Shown piece by piece: positions 42,993-51,541 of a DNA stretch of 64,000 nt (position 1 is its first letter; every line of letters starts with the position of its first letter). The notes beneath the pieces are model-generated. The model did no database searches and had not been told where the DNA came from. It saw only the letters and a program-made list of their open reading frames with translations. Origin of the DNA: Bacteroidota bacterium (GTDB lineage: Bacteria; Bacteroidota; Bacteroidia; Bacteroidales; Prolixibacteraceae); NCBI GenBank assembly GCA_023251455.1, contig JAHEYT010000037.1, positions 10,850-74,849 of the forward strand. Reading direction: 5' to 3'. The position numbers were made by a program, and so were the translations under genes.

Positions 42993-43694
42993 ATGCACAT
43001 TTTCTATACTCCCGAACTTTCCGAAAAAACATATATTCTTGACGAAACCGAATCGAAGCATTGTGTTCGGGTTTTGAGGCTCGAAAAAGGCGATGAAATT
43101 ACTTTGGTTGACGGTCGTGGCGGATTTTTTACTGCTGAGATTTCAGATCCGAATCCCAAACGGTGTGCTGTAAATGTAACTAAATCGGAATTGAATTTTG
43201 GGCTCCGGAATTTTCAGATCCATATCGCAATTGCGCCGACTAAAAACATTGAGCGCATCGAATGGTTTCTGGAAAAGGCTACCGAAATCGGCATCAATCA
43301 GGTTACCCCGCTGCTTTGCCGCCATTCCGAACGAAAGGAAATCAAGCACGATCGGCTCGAAAAAGTGATGATTTCAGCCATGAAACAATCGCTGAAAGCG
43401 TATTTACCTCAACTCGATGAACTGACTAAATTCAATGAATTCATACGCCAGCCTTTTGATGGGCAGAAGTTTATTGCCCATTGCGATGAACAGCATCGCG
43501 AGTTGCTAAAAAATGTAGTAATCCCCGACAGGAAATACCTGATTTTGATTGGGCCTGAAGGTGATTTTTCTCCGGAAGAAATAGAAATGGCGATAAATGC
43601 CGGTTTCGTGCCAGTTAGTTTAGGCGACAGCCGCCTGCGCACCGAAACTGCCGGTGTTGTGGCTTGCCATACGTTTAACTTACTCAATGAATAG
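42993..43694 (+). CDS. rsmE: 16S rRNA m3U1498 methyltransferase
   Basis: A 233-residue SPOUT-class enzyme methylating U1498 of 16S rRNA. The N-terminal PUA-like domain (about 1-70) contains SKHCVRVLRLEKGDEITLVDGRGG. The SPOUT knot is in LILIGPEGDFSPEEIEMAINAGF and VSLGDSRLRTETAGVVACHTFN, the binding site for S-adenosylmethionine. In most family members the knot reads GPEGGF; Asp replaces the second Gly here. Length fits the family. It is read convergently to the GH43 gene, with only 15 bases between the stops. Confidence 0.95.
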   Translation: MHIFYTPELSEKTYILDETESKHCVRVLRLEKGDEITLVDGRGGFFTAEISDPNPKRCAVNVTKSELNFGLRNFQIHIAIAPTKNIERIEWFLEKATEIGINQVTPLLCRHSERKEIKHDRLEKVMISAMKQSLKAYLPQLDELTKFNEFIRQPFDGQKFIAHCDEQHRELLKNVVIPDRKYLILIGPEGDFSPEEIEMAINAGFVPVSLGDSRLRTETAGVVACHTFNLLNE

Positions 43695-43709
43695 TAAGGT
43701 TGAGCGAAA

Positions 43710-45419
43710 TCATTTCGAGAGCATTGGTTTGCCCGGAGTAACACCGTTTTCATTAAAGGCATCAATCTGAAACCAATATATCCTTTTTTTATCGGGGCAA
43801 TGAATGGTTAACCGAGTCTTTTTATACACCTGAAGGCTGTGGTATAACTTATCTTTATCGGTACCATACCGGATATTGTAACCAGTGGTATTTGCCTGCT
43901 TTTTCCATGACATTTTAATTACCTGGGGGTCACGGTAATCTCTTATTGCCCGAAATTCATTCACCTTTTTTGGTTTACGATGTGATCCATTTCCGAAGAT
44001 TCGTAATTCAGAAATGGCGAAAGGACCCTCGGGTGCCCTGTAATTGGTAATTTTAAAATATTGTGCTTGAACTGGATTCTTTATTTCTTCATAAGGATTT
44101 ATCTGGAATTCGAGGTTCTTTGTTTTATCGCTCAACTTTTTCCAAGTCTTTTTGTCGATAGAATATTCAATAAGATAACGGCGGGTATGCGCGGTGTCGG
44201 CCTTGACGATCTGGGTTTTGTTTTCAGGAAAAAAAAGTTGAAATGCATTAATCGTGCAAACCGAACCTAAGTCGACACTCAACCATTCACCCTTTTTCCC
44301 GGTTTGGGCACTCCAGTAAGTTCCTAAATTTTCGTCAAAAGCAGAAGCTGTTGGGCTGGAAAATAAAGTTGAAGATGCCTGTGATGTCAGGTTATCCGAA
44401 AGTAGTGCCCATTCCGGATTAAGTTTATCTATGTTGATATTTTTGTGGTTCGGCATGATGATCGGGTAATCGCCAAAATCAGTTTTTGTGAATAAGTTAC
44501 CATCCTTATCGAAACCAGCAGGGAAAAGTCCCAGTCTGGATTGATTTTCTCTATTCCCAGGTGTTGTGATGGTTGCAATGTGCCACCAGTTTCCGTATTT
44601 ATCGGCAAAAGTTGACCCGTTGCTGGCTCCGCTGAGAAACCCATCAGGCCGATATGAAAAAGGATTATTGGCGGCATATACAAAAGGTCCTGTCGGAGTA
44701 TCTGATACATACACAACATCGCAATAATTGTTAAATCCTTTGCTTATCTCGGCACACTGATAATAATATTTTCCATTGTATTTATTCATCCACGAACCTT
44801 GAGCATTGTAGCTGCCTGTTTTTTCAGAAACGTTTTTGGATTTTTTCAGACCGCTTTTCAAGGGATTTGTTTTTTTACAGACCATAGGGACTCCCAATGG
44901 TTCAAGCAAATTGTTTGGATCCAATTCGCGTGACATCACCCCATCATTATTCGTACATCCATAGTAACAGTAAACCCTTCCATCGGTATCAGCAAAAACA
45001 GCAAAATCGCTTATCATCGACAGCAGCATTGAATTGCCATACACTTCCCACTTTCCGCTGGCTGGATCTTTGGTGCGAAACATTGTGCCGTTGAGCGATG
45101 TGAAAAAATAGATCCAGTCGCCGATAACAACTGCTGTCGGCGCATCATTTTCTACCGGCAGGTTTGTGGCAGATACAAATTTCCATGAAATTAAGTCGCT
45201 GGAATACCAATATCCACCGGCATTTGAAGCAAATAAATAATAATTGTCCTTGTATAGCACAACGGTTGGGTCGGTAAGATCATGTTTTGATGACAGATCC
45301 AAACTAAATTTATTACTCAGGTTCAGTGGGTTGCAATACGTTTGACAGCTTGCTGGATTTACTTGTATTCCAAGTAAAACGATTAATGTAAGTAACGAAA
45401 TCGCAAGCCTTATTTTCAT
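43710..45419 (-). CDS. GH43-family protein with F5/8 type C and Fn3-like domains, altered acid residue
   Basis: A 569-residue secreted protein with a signal peptide ending near PASCQ. The five-bladed propeller covers about 30-320. Asp50 in HDLTDPTVVLYKDNYYLFAS is the probable catalytic base, Asp138 in SMISDFAVF the third acidic site. The usual general-acid segment EGSW/EGAW is AQGSWMNKYNGKYYYQ here, so Gln207 stands where the Glu is expected. A discoidin-like domain (about 335-480) and an Fn3-like domain (about 485-569) follow. GH43 enzymes act on arabinan, xylan and galactan; the Gln change could mean a binder or a strongly modified enzyme. There is no enzyme neighbour of its own. Confidence 0.82.
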   Translation of the reverse strand: MKIRLAISLLTLIVLLGIQVNPASCQTYCNPLNLSNKFSLDLSSKHDLTDPTVVLYKDNYYLFASNAGGYWYSSDLISWKFVSATNLPVENDAPTAVVIGDWIYFFTSLNGTMFRTKDPASGKWEVYGNSMLLSMISDFAVFADTDGRVYCYYGCTNNDGVMSRELDPNNLLEPLGVPMVCKKTNPLKSGLKKSKNVSEKTGSYNAQGSWMNKYNGKYYYQCAEISKGFNNYCDVVYVSDTPTGPFVYAANNPFSYRPDGFLSGASNGSTFADKYGNWWHIATITTPGNRENQSRLGLFPAGFDKDGNLFTKTDFGDYPIIMPNHKNINIDKLNPEWALLSDNLTSQASSTLFSSPTASAFDENLGTYWSAQTGKKGEWLSVDLGSVCTINAFQLFFPENKTQIVKADTAHTRRYLIEYSIDKKTWKKLSDKTKNLEFQINPYEEIKNPVQAQYFKITNYRAPEGPFAISELRIFGNGSHRKPKKVNEFRAIRDYRDPQVIKMSWKKQANTTGYNIRYGTDKDKLYHSLQVYKKTRLTIHCPDKKRIYWFQIDAFNENGVTPGKPMLSK

Positions 45420-45440
45420 ATTGTAATTGTATTTTCCTGA

Positions 45441-46670
45441 TTATGTACTTAGTGCCTGTTCAATATCTTCAATCAGATCGTCTGCTCCTTCAATACCAAC
45501 CGAAAGTCGCATCATACCCGGGCGGATTCCCATTTTCAATCGTTCACTTTCCGGAAATTCAGCATAAATAGTTGAGTACGGATGGATAATCAGCGATTTA
45601 TTGTCGTTCAGGTTGGTAGCACGGCGAATGACTTTCAGACGGTTCATAAAGCTGAAACATTCGTCCTGACTTGACAGATCAAACGTCATTACGGTTCCAG
45701 GGACACCTCCAAACTGACTAACTGCCAGATCGTAATAAGGTGAATCTTTTAATCCCGGATAATCAACACGTGTAACTTTTAAATTTTGCTGAAAGAATTC
45801 ACCCAGTTTCAGACAATTCTGGTAACAACGCTCCACGCGCAATTCCAGAATATCCAGTCCGGCAATCATGTAATTGGCAGTATGGGCTGTCATTGGCATT
45901 CCCAGATTCCGGTAATAGTTTTTCCGGAGACGGGCAACAAACGCATCTTTACCGAATTTCTTTGAAAATTCCAAGCAGTTTGGGTTTTGGCTCCATTCAT
46001 AAATACCATTCTCAATGATCATTCCGCCAACAGCAGTTGCACCACCCGAAATAAATTTGGTGGTCGACATCACTTCCACATGCACGCCTAACGATTTTGA
46101 GCTGAAAACAGAAGGTGGTGTAATGGTACTGTCAGAAATCAGTAAAATACCATGTTTATTGGCAATTTCAGCAAGTTTCCTGATGTCGGCAATTTCGAGC
46201 TGTGGATTAGTTACGGTCTCAAAATAGATAGCACGTGTATTTTGGTCGATCAGAGGCTCAATCAAATCAATTTTGGTAGTGTCCACAAAACGGGTTTCCA
46301 CTCCATAGGCCGAAAGACTTTGCTCGAACAACGCCAACGTGTGTCCAAAAAGATGTTTTCCTGAAATGATGTTGTCGCCCTGTTTGCAAATGGCCAGCAT
46401 TGTGGCTGAAATGGCTGACATTCCTGACGATACTGCAAGCACATGGTGAGCGCCGGTTAAAGTTCTGACTTTGGTTTCGAAGTATTCGACCGTTGGATTG
46501 CTCGTTCTGGAATAAGTATGTGCCGGAAATTCACCGCGAAAGTTGGCCGCAATATCTTCAGCAGAATCAAATTCAAATGCGACTGATTCATAGATTGGCA
46601 TGGCCAGTGCATTGTGTGGATCTTTTTTCGGAAAAGGTATGTTGAGTGAACGAGTTGTAAAATTCTTCAT
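45441..46670 (-). CDS. Cys/Met-metabolism PLP-dependent enzyme (cystathionine gamma-synthase/OAH sulfhydrylase family)
   Basis: A 409-residue cytoplasmic enzyme. Near the N-terminus is the YSRTSNPTVEYFE segment that binds the PLP phosphate of the neighbouring subunit. SSGMSAISATML gives the PLP-phosphate loop, LLISDSTITPPSVFSS the Asp contacting the pyridine, and Lys205 in STTKFISGGATAVGG forms the Schiff base. The Lys-proximal segment reads GGATAVGG, not the HG or GH of many relatives. It probably makes homocysteine from activated homoserine and sulfide, or is a related lyase. I use the ATG at 46670; an upstream frame of 34 codons has no conserved content. Divergent from the DUF4159 gene. 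Confidence 0.85.
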   Translation of the reverse strand: MKNFTTRSLNIPFPKKDPHNALAMPIYESVAFEFDSAEDIAANFRGEFPAHTYSRTSNPTVEYFETKVRTLTGAHHVLAVSSGMSAISATMLAICKQGDNIISGKHLFGHTLALFEQSLSAYGVETRFVDTTKIDLIEPLIDQNTRAIYFETVTNPQLEIADIRKLAEIANKHGILLISDSTITPPSVFSSKSLGVHVEVMSTTKFISGGATAVGGMIIENGIYEWSQNPNCLEFSKKFGKDAFVARLRKNYYRNLGMPMTAHTANYMIAGLDILELRVERCYQNCLKLGEFFQQNLKVTRVDYPGLKDSPYYDLAVSQFGGVPGTVMTFDLSSQDECFSFMNRLKVIRRATNLNDNKSLIIHPYSTIYAEFPESERLKMGIRPGMMRLSVGIEGADDLIEDIEQALST

Positions 46671-46818
46671 TTCTGTATAATTTGGTTTTGACACCATTAA
46701 AACGATTGCCTCAGCTTTTAGTTTTGATGCTGAGTTGACAAATTTGGCAATTATTTCAGAAAAACCGGTCATTCTTTAAATTCAAATTCCACAGACTGCT
46801 GAAACCATGCAATATTTT

Positions 46819-46826
46819 TATCTTTG
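46819..46826 (+). promoter_or_regulatory. -7 element of the DUF4159 gene
   Basis: TATCTTTG matches TAnnTTTG, 16 bases before the ATG at 46842. The element itself includes an in-frame TTG (46824), which should not be taken as the start. Confidence 0.6.
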
Positions 46827-46841
46827 GGGCAAATCAAATGC

Positions 46842-47495
46842 ATGTTTAAAATCGGATTTATACTGTTGGTTCTTTTGCCCGTATTGGTTTTCTCGCAGGC
46901 CAAATCGGTTAAGATTGCTGTACTGAAATACAATGGCGGCGGCGACTGGTATTCAAATCCAACTTCGGTGCCCAACCTGATTACTTTTTGCAACGACAAC
47001 CTGAAAACCGATATCGATCCAGAACCGGGAACGGTTGAACCTGGAAGTCCTGATCTGTTTAATTATGCTTATGTGGATATGACTGGTCACGGAAATGTTT
47101 ATTTCTCCCAGTCCGAAGCTGATAATTTGCGCACTTATCTCGAATCGGGTGGGTTCCTGCAAATTACCGATAATTTCGGAATCGATCAGTTTATCCGGCG
47201 CGAAATGAAAAAGGTTTTTCCTGAACTCGATTTTGTTGAACTTCCTTTCGATCACCCCATCTATCATCAGAAATATCAATTTCCCGAAGGACTGCCTAAG
47301 ATACACGAGCATGATAACAAGCAGGCTCAGGGTTTTGGACTGATCTACAAAGGTCGTTTGGTGTGTTTTTACAACTACGAATGCGATTTGGGCGACGGCT
47401 GGGAAGATCGTTCCGTCCATAACGACCCGGAAGATGTTCGCCAAAAAGCCTTGCAAATGGGAGCGAACATCATCTCTTATGTGTTTAATCAATAA
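46842..47495 (+). CDS. Secreted DUF4159 protein
   Basis: A 217-residue protein with a signal peptide (MFKIGFILLVLLPVLVFSQ) followed by one DUF4159 domain. KIAVLKYNGGGDWYSNPTSVPNLITF, YVDMTGHGNVYFSQSEADNLRTYLESGGFLQITDNFG and VFPELDFVELPFDHPIYHQKY are the family blocks, with a flavodoxin/glutamine amidotransferase-like Rossmann pattern. DUF4159 in this phylum is usually periplasmic and its reaction is not known. It ends 87 bases before the iron-sulfur-flavoprotein-like gene; an inverted repeat lies in that gap. Confidence 0.88.
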   Translation: MFKIGFILLVLLPVLVFSQAKSVKIAVLKYNGGGDWYSNPTSVPNLITFCNDNLKTDIDPEPGTVEPGSPDLFNYAYVDMTGHGNVYFSQSEADNLRTYLESGGFLQITDNFGIDQFIRREMKKVFPELDFVELPFDHPIYHQKYQFPEGLPKIHEHDNKQAQGFGLIYKGRLVCFYNYECDLGDGWEDRSVHNDPEDVRQKALQMGANIISYVFNQ

Positions 47496-47506
47496 AAATC
47501 ATCACA

Positions 47507-47568
47507 GCCATTAAGTCGCAAAGATCCAACAATATTTGTATTCATTTGTGTCTTCGTGCCTTTGTGGC
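47507..47568. repeat. Imperfect inverted repeat, dispersed-repeat type
   Basis: GCCATTAAGTCGCAAAGA (47507-47524) and the reverse complement of TTTGTGTCTTCGTGCC-type sequence at 47545-47568 (ending TTTGTGGC) form an imperfect stem around a 20-base loop. Similar CACAAAGGCACGAAGACACAAA-like units are a familiar dispersed intergenic repeat in several environmental phyla. Confidence 0.45.
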
Positions 47569-47582
47569 AAAACAAACAGTTT

Positions 47583-48155
47583 ATGAAAATTATCGGCATT
47601 AATGGAAGTCCACGCAGGCACGGAAACACTGAAATACTCATCAAAACGGTATTTGAGGAACTCGAAAAAGAAGGTATCGAAACCGAGTTTATCCAACTGG
47701 GCGGGAAGCTGGTTCATGGTTGCTCAGCTTGTGGAAAATGCCGCGAAATAAAGGATGGCCGCTGCCACATCAAGAACGATTTTCTGAATGAAGTGATTGC
47801 CAAAATGGTTGAAGCCGATGGAATTATTCTGGGTTCGCCGGTTTATTTTGCCGATATCACTACCGAAATGAAAGCCCTGATTGACGTTTCGGGCTATGTG
47901 ACGCGCGGAAACGGCCATTTGCTGCGCCGGAAAGTTGGGGCTGCCGTAATCGTTGAACGCCGTGGTGGCGCTCTTCATGCGTTCGAAACCATCAATAACT
48001 TTTTCCTGATTAACCAGATGATTGTTCCCGGATCGAGTTATTGGAACTTTGCTTTTGGCGGCGCTCCCGGCGACGTGCTCAAAGACGTAGAAGGCATGCA
48101 GACCATGCGGACGTTGGGCGAAAATATGGCCTGGCTGATGAAAAAACTAAGTTAA
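47583..48155 (+). CDS. Iron-sulfur flavoprotein-like NADPH-dependent FMN reductase
   Basis: A 190-residue cytoplasmic flavodoxin-fold protein. INGSPRRHGNTEILIK (about 6-21) binds the FMN phosphate, and ADGIILGSPVYFADITTEMKALID is the second FMN contact. Cys47, Cys50, Cys53 and Cys61 (GCSACGKCREIKDGRC) form a CX2CX2CX7C motif like that of iron-sulfur flavoproteins, so it may carry a 4Fe-4S cluster as well as FMN. These proteins pass electrons from ferredoxin or NADPH to unknown acceptors. The ATG at 47583 is preferred, since the nine upstream codons lie in the repeat. Confidence 0.85.
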   Translation: MKIIGINGSPRRHGNTEILIKTVFEELEKEGIETEFIQLGGKLVHGCSACGKCREIKDGRCHIKNDFLNEVIAKMVEADGIILGSPVYFADITTEMKALIDVSGYVTRGNGHLLRRKVGAAVIVERRGGALHAFETINNFFLINQMIVPGSSYWNFAFGGAPGDVLKDVEGMQTMRTLGENMAWLMKKLS

Positions 48156-48178
48156 CCCCGTGACGATTAAATGTTTTT

Positions 48179-48550
48179 TTAGTTCGATGTTTTACACCTG
48201 TACAGATTTTTGACATTGGAAACTTTACCCAAAAATGTCTGAAACTTATCCTGCTTGATATTCTCAACGACTTTTCCTTCACAATCAAGGAGTGTAATTG
48301 TTTGGACTCCAACACATAAAGGATCAGTCATCATGGTATAAAATACGGTTTGGTTGTCGTAAGTTGCCTGTAAAATAGATATTTCACAGGAACAGTTGGT
48401 CATTGTGGTTTTTATCTCTTTTAACCACATAAGTTCTTCAATTGGATTTGCTAAATCGCAGGTCGATTTGCCTGTATTTTCGTCTTTTCCGCAACCTGAG
48501 ATAACGAATATGACTAGTAGAACTATACTGAATACTTTTACGACCTTCAT
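48179..48550 (-). CDS. Small Cys-rich lipoprotein, family unknown
   Basis: A 123-residue predicted lipoprotein with lipobox ISGCGKDE (acylated Cys20). The mature part has six further Cys, at CDLANP, TNCSCEIS, DPLCVG, LLDCEG and NLYRC. The strand pattern ILQATYDNQTVFY, then a Cys, then LLDCEGKVV, resembles the second small lipoprotein of the window at 56.0 kb. I do not recognise a named family with confidence; DUF6970-type small lipoproteins have a similar layout. It is read towards the flavoprotein gene, 23 bases from its stop. Confidence 0.6.
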   Translation of the reverse strand: MKVVKVFSIVLLVIFVISGCGKDENTGKSTCDLANPIEELMWLKEIKTTMTNCSCEISILQATYDNQTVFYTMMTDPLCVGVQTITLLDCEGKVVENIKQDKFQTFLGKVSNVKNLYRCKTSN

Positions 48551-48682
48551 TTGTTGTAATTAAGTTTAGTTGAAGATGTAGAACAATAACTGAAGGTTGC
48601 GTTTGATTTAATTAAAATTATAGCCTTGCTAATTTTCTGCCCTTTCTGTGTCCTGATTTCTGGAATTCTGTAGCTAATATTG

Positions 48683-48690
48683 TTACTTTG
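48683..48690 (+). promoter_or_regulatory. -7-like element of the YncE/phosphoesterase gene
   Basis: TTACTTTG has one mismatch to TAnnTTTG, 45 bases before the ATG at 48735. An in-frame GTG at 48693 directly follows it and is not a likely start. Confidence 0.4.
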
Positions 48691-48734
48691 TAGTGCTTGA
48701 ACTAAAACTAAACTGTTTTTCAAATTCGTTTATC

Positions 48735-51431
48735 ATGAATATTCCAAAACTGCTTTTATCGGTTTGTCTTTTTATAGCTGCGTCTTCAATATTTGCGCAG
48801 CCAGCAAAAAAGAGCAAAGAACAGGCTAAATACCAGTCAGCATACGATAGTAAAACATTATCGCCGAAAGACAATCCAAATTTGCTGCCCAATAACCGCT
48901 GGATTACCCCGGCCGGGAAGCAGGTTTATTTTGGCAATCCTACACTGGAAAATCATGCACTCGATGTCGTACTTTCGCCCGACGAAAAGTGGGTGGCTGT
49001 TGAAGGCCGGTATGAAGTAGTTATTCTTTCAGCCGAAACCGGAAAGCTGGTTGCCAACCTGCCATTAACTGGGTTAATTCAGGGACAAAACTTAATGAAT
49101 ACATTCTCCGGTATTTGCTGGCTTCAGGAAACGAATCAGTATAAACTCTATTGGGGATCAGTAGGTGGCAAAGGCATTTCTTTTGTTATGGAAGCAGCGT
49201 GGGATGGTAAAAAATTAACCGGAAGCGATTCGTTTACTTTTCAGACTGAAGCTCCTGCCGGAAATGCCTTGGTTAATGAAGTTTTGGTTCAAAACGAATC
49301 AGGAAAAAATTATTTGTACGTTGTTTTGAATGGCACCAACAAGGTGGTGAAACTGGATTTGGCAACTAAAACCAATGTATGGACAACCAATGTGGGCGTC
49401 GCTCCGTTCGGAATTGCCAAGGCCAACGGGAAAATTTACGTAACCAATTGGGCGGGAGCTGTTCCCGATAAAAATGATACGAATGTGGCCGGAGTTCCAT
49501 GGGGAAGCGCCAAAGTTGACCAGCGAACAGGAGCAACGCGCGAAGGAACGGTATCGATTTTAAATCCTGAAACAGGGAAAGTGCTGAAAGAAATTACGGT
49601 TGGCTTGCATCCGAATGACATTATCGCCAGTGCAGACGGGAAATTTGTTTTTGTTGCCAATGCCAACAGCGATTGTGTCAGCACCATTTCTACGTTCACC
49701 GACGAAGTTTCTGAGACCATTTCTGTTCGGTTAAGTGCCGAAAATAATACGTTTTGGGGCGATTCGCCTAATGGCTTGGGGCTTTCGAAAGACGGAAAAA
49801 CGCTTTATGTAGCTAACGGAATGGACAATGCGGTTGCGGTTGTTGAACTCGGAAGTAAATCAGGCGGAAATTCAGCAGAAAAGAACAGCGAAGTAGAAGG
49901 TTTCATCCCAACCGGAGCTTACCCCGGAGCTATTGTTGCAACGAGTAAAAACCAACTTTTTGTGGCTAATATCGAAGGCGAAAGCGCAAATATTCCATCA
50001 CAGGCTGCGGGCTCATTCAATGTTTCGTACAACTCGCACAAACAGACCGCCTCGGTTTCGGTTATTCAGGTTCCGGATGAAAAACAGCTCAAAGCATTTA
50101 CCAAAACCGTTGAGCAGTCGAACCAATTGTTCCGCTTGGCTTTGCTCGAAAAATTGCCACGTAAGACTGCAAAACCAGTCTGCGTTCCTGAACGGATTGG
50201 TGAACCTTCCATTTTTAAACATGTGCTATACATCATCAAGGAAAATCGCACATACGACCAGATCCTGGGTGATCATAAAAAAGGCGACGGTGATTCAACC
50301 CTCACTATTTTTGGCCGAAAAATTACGCCCAATACGCATGATTTAGTTGATAAATATATGCTGCTCGATAATTTTTACGTCTCCGGAAAATGTTCTGCTG
50401 AAGGACATCAATGGACCGATGCTTCGATTGTGACCGATTACATCGAAAAAGATGTGCGTGCCTGGATTCGCAGCTATCCGCACGTTCAGGAAGATGCTTT
50501 GGTTTATGCGCCAACCGGTTTCCTTTGGGATAATGCCCTGAAACATGGTAAAAATGTGCGTATTTATGGCGAAGCTTCAACTCCGGAATACGATGATAAG
50601 CATACCTGGACTTCCATTTACCAGGGGTTTTTGAAAAACGAAAAATTCGAGTTCACTAACCACACCACCATTAAGCCAGTTGAAGCCATTTTGAGTCCGA
50701 CCTATCCTTCGTACGACGATCACCGCATTCCGGATGTTTTGCGTGCACAGGCTTTTATCGATGAACTGAAAAAGTACGAAGCAATGGATGGGGACCAATT
50801 GCCCGAATTGATGGTGATGGCGCTTCCAAACGATCACACCGGAGGAACACGTCCGGGCTTGCCTACGCCGCGAGCCATGGTTGCCGACAATGATCTGGCT
50901 CTTGGTCAGATTATGGAAGCGCTTACCAAAAGCCGGTTCTGGGCGAATACAGTTGTTTTCATCACTGAAGACGATTCGCAATCGGGCTGGGACCATGTGT
51001 CGGCCTATCGCACGGTGGGGATGGTGATCAGCCCATACTCCAGAACAGGCGAGGTAATGCGCACCAATTATAATCAACCGTCGATGGTGCGCACCATTGA
51101 GCAGATTTTGGGTATTCCTCCAATGAACATCATGGATGCCACTGCTAAACCGATGTTCGATTGTTTTTGGGGAAAAGTCGATTTGACACCATACCAGACT
51201 ATTAAAAATCTGATTCCGCTGGATGAAATGAACCCGCCACTCACAGCGTTGAAAGGTGCCGCTCTTCGTTTTGCCGAGAAAAGTATGGAGCCGCAATTCG
51301 ATGGCATCGACTCGGGAAATGATGATCTTTTCAACCGGATTTTGTGGTATGCGATGAAAGAGAAAGCGAAGTATCCGAAACGGTTTAGTGGAAAAGATGA
51401 TGAGGAAGAGGAGGAAGCAGAAGGGCAATAA
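48735..51431 (+). CDS. YncE-like propeller fused to phosphoesterase domain, secreted
   Basis: An 898-residue exported protein with a signal peptide ending in SSIFAQ. The first half (about 60-470) is a seven-bladed beta-propeller of the YncE/YVTN type (LDVVLSPDEKWVAVEG, ILNPETGKVLKEITVGLHPNDIIASADGKFVFVANANSD, LGLSKDGKTLYVANGMDNAVAVVELG). The second half (about 500-860) is an alkaline-phosphatase-like PF04185 phosphoesterase domain: HVLYIIKENRTYDQILGDHKKGDGDS, GHQWTDASIVTDYIEKDVR, MVMALPNDHTGGTRPG and FITEDDSQSGWDHVSAYRTVG hold the expected metal-binding residues. The C-terminus is very acidic (DDEEEEEAEGQ). Related two-domain proteins are known in this phylum; substrate is unknown. Confidence 0.92.
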   Translation: MNIPKLLLSVCLFIAASSIFAQPAKKSKEQAKYQSAYDSKTLSPKDNPNLLPNNRWITPAGKQVYFGNPTLENHALDVVLSPDEKWVAVEGRYEVVILSAETGKLVANLPLTGLIQGQNLMNTFSGICWLQETNQYKLYWGSVGGKGISFVMEAAWDGKKLTGSDSFTFQTEAPAGNALVNEVLVQNESGKNYLYVVLNGTNKVVKLDLATKTNVWTTNVGVAPFGIAKANGKIYVTNWAGAVPDKNDTNVAGVPWGSAKVDQRTGATREGTVSILNPETGKVLKEITVGLHPNDIIASADGKFVFVANANSDCVSTISTFTDEVSETISVRLSAENNTFWGDSPNGLGLSKDGKTLYVANGMDNAVAVVELGSKSGGNSAEKNSEVEGFIPTGAYPGAIVATSKNQLFVANIEGESANIPSQAAGSFNVSYNSHKQTASVSVIQVPDEKQLKAFTKTVEQSNQLFRLALLEKLPRKTAKPVCVPERIGEPSIFKHVLYIIKENRTYDQILGDHKKGDGDSTLTIFGRKITPNTHDLVDKYMLLDNFYVSGKCSAEGHQWTDASIVTDYIEKDVRAWIRSYPHVQEDALVYAPTGFLWDNALKHGKNVRIYGEASTPEYDDKHTWTSIYQGFLKNEKFEFTNHTTIKPVEAILSPTYPSYDDHRIPDVLRAQAFIDELKKYEAMDGDQLPELMVMALPNDHTGGTRPGLPTPRAMVADNDLALGQIMEALTKSRFWANTVVFITEDDSQSGWDHVSAYRTVGMVISPYSRTGEVMRTNYNQPSMVRTIEQILGIPPMNIMDATAKPMFDCFWGKVDLTPYQTIKNLIPLDEMNPPLTALKGAALRFAEKSMEPQFDGIDSGNDDLFNRILWYAMKEKAKYPKRFSGKDDEEEEEAEGQ

Positions 51432-51511
51432 ACTGGTTTCCTGATAAATCAAGGTTTTTCGTTTGTGCATATTAAATGATGGGGCAAATCCATCAGAACA
51501 AAAATTCTTTG

Positions 51512-51519
51512 TACTTTTG
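51512..51519 (+). promoter_or_regulatory. -7 element of the DUF5063 operon
   Basis: TACTTTTG matches TAnnTTTG, 22 bases before the ATG of the first gene of the three-gene operon. Confidence 0.55.
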
Positions 51520-51541
51520 ACCCAATTTTAGAACGATTTTC

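Noticed and set aside
50577-51470. A 297-codon open frame on the minus strand
   Set aside because: It is antisense to the conserved phosphoesterase domain, lacks any recognisable fold and is rich in His, Arg and Ile typical of a reversed coding frame.
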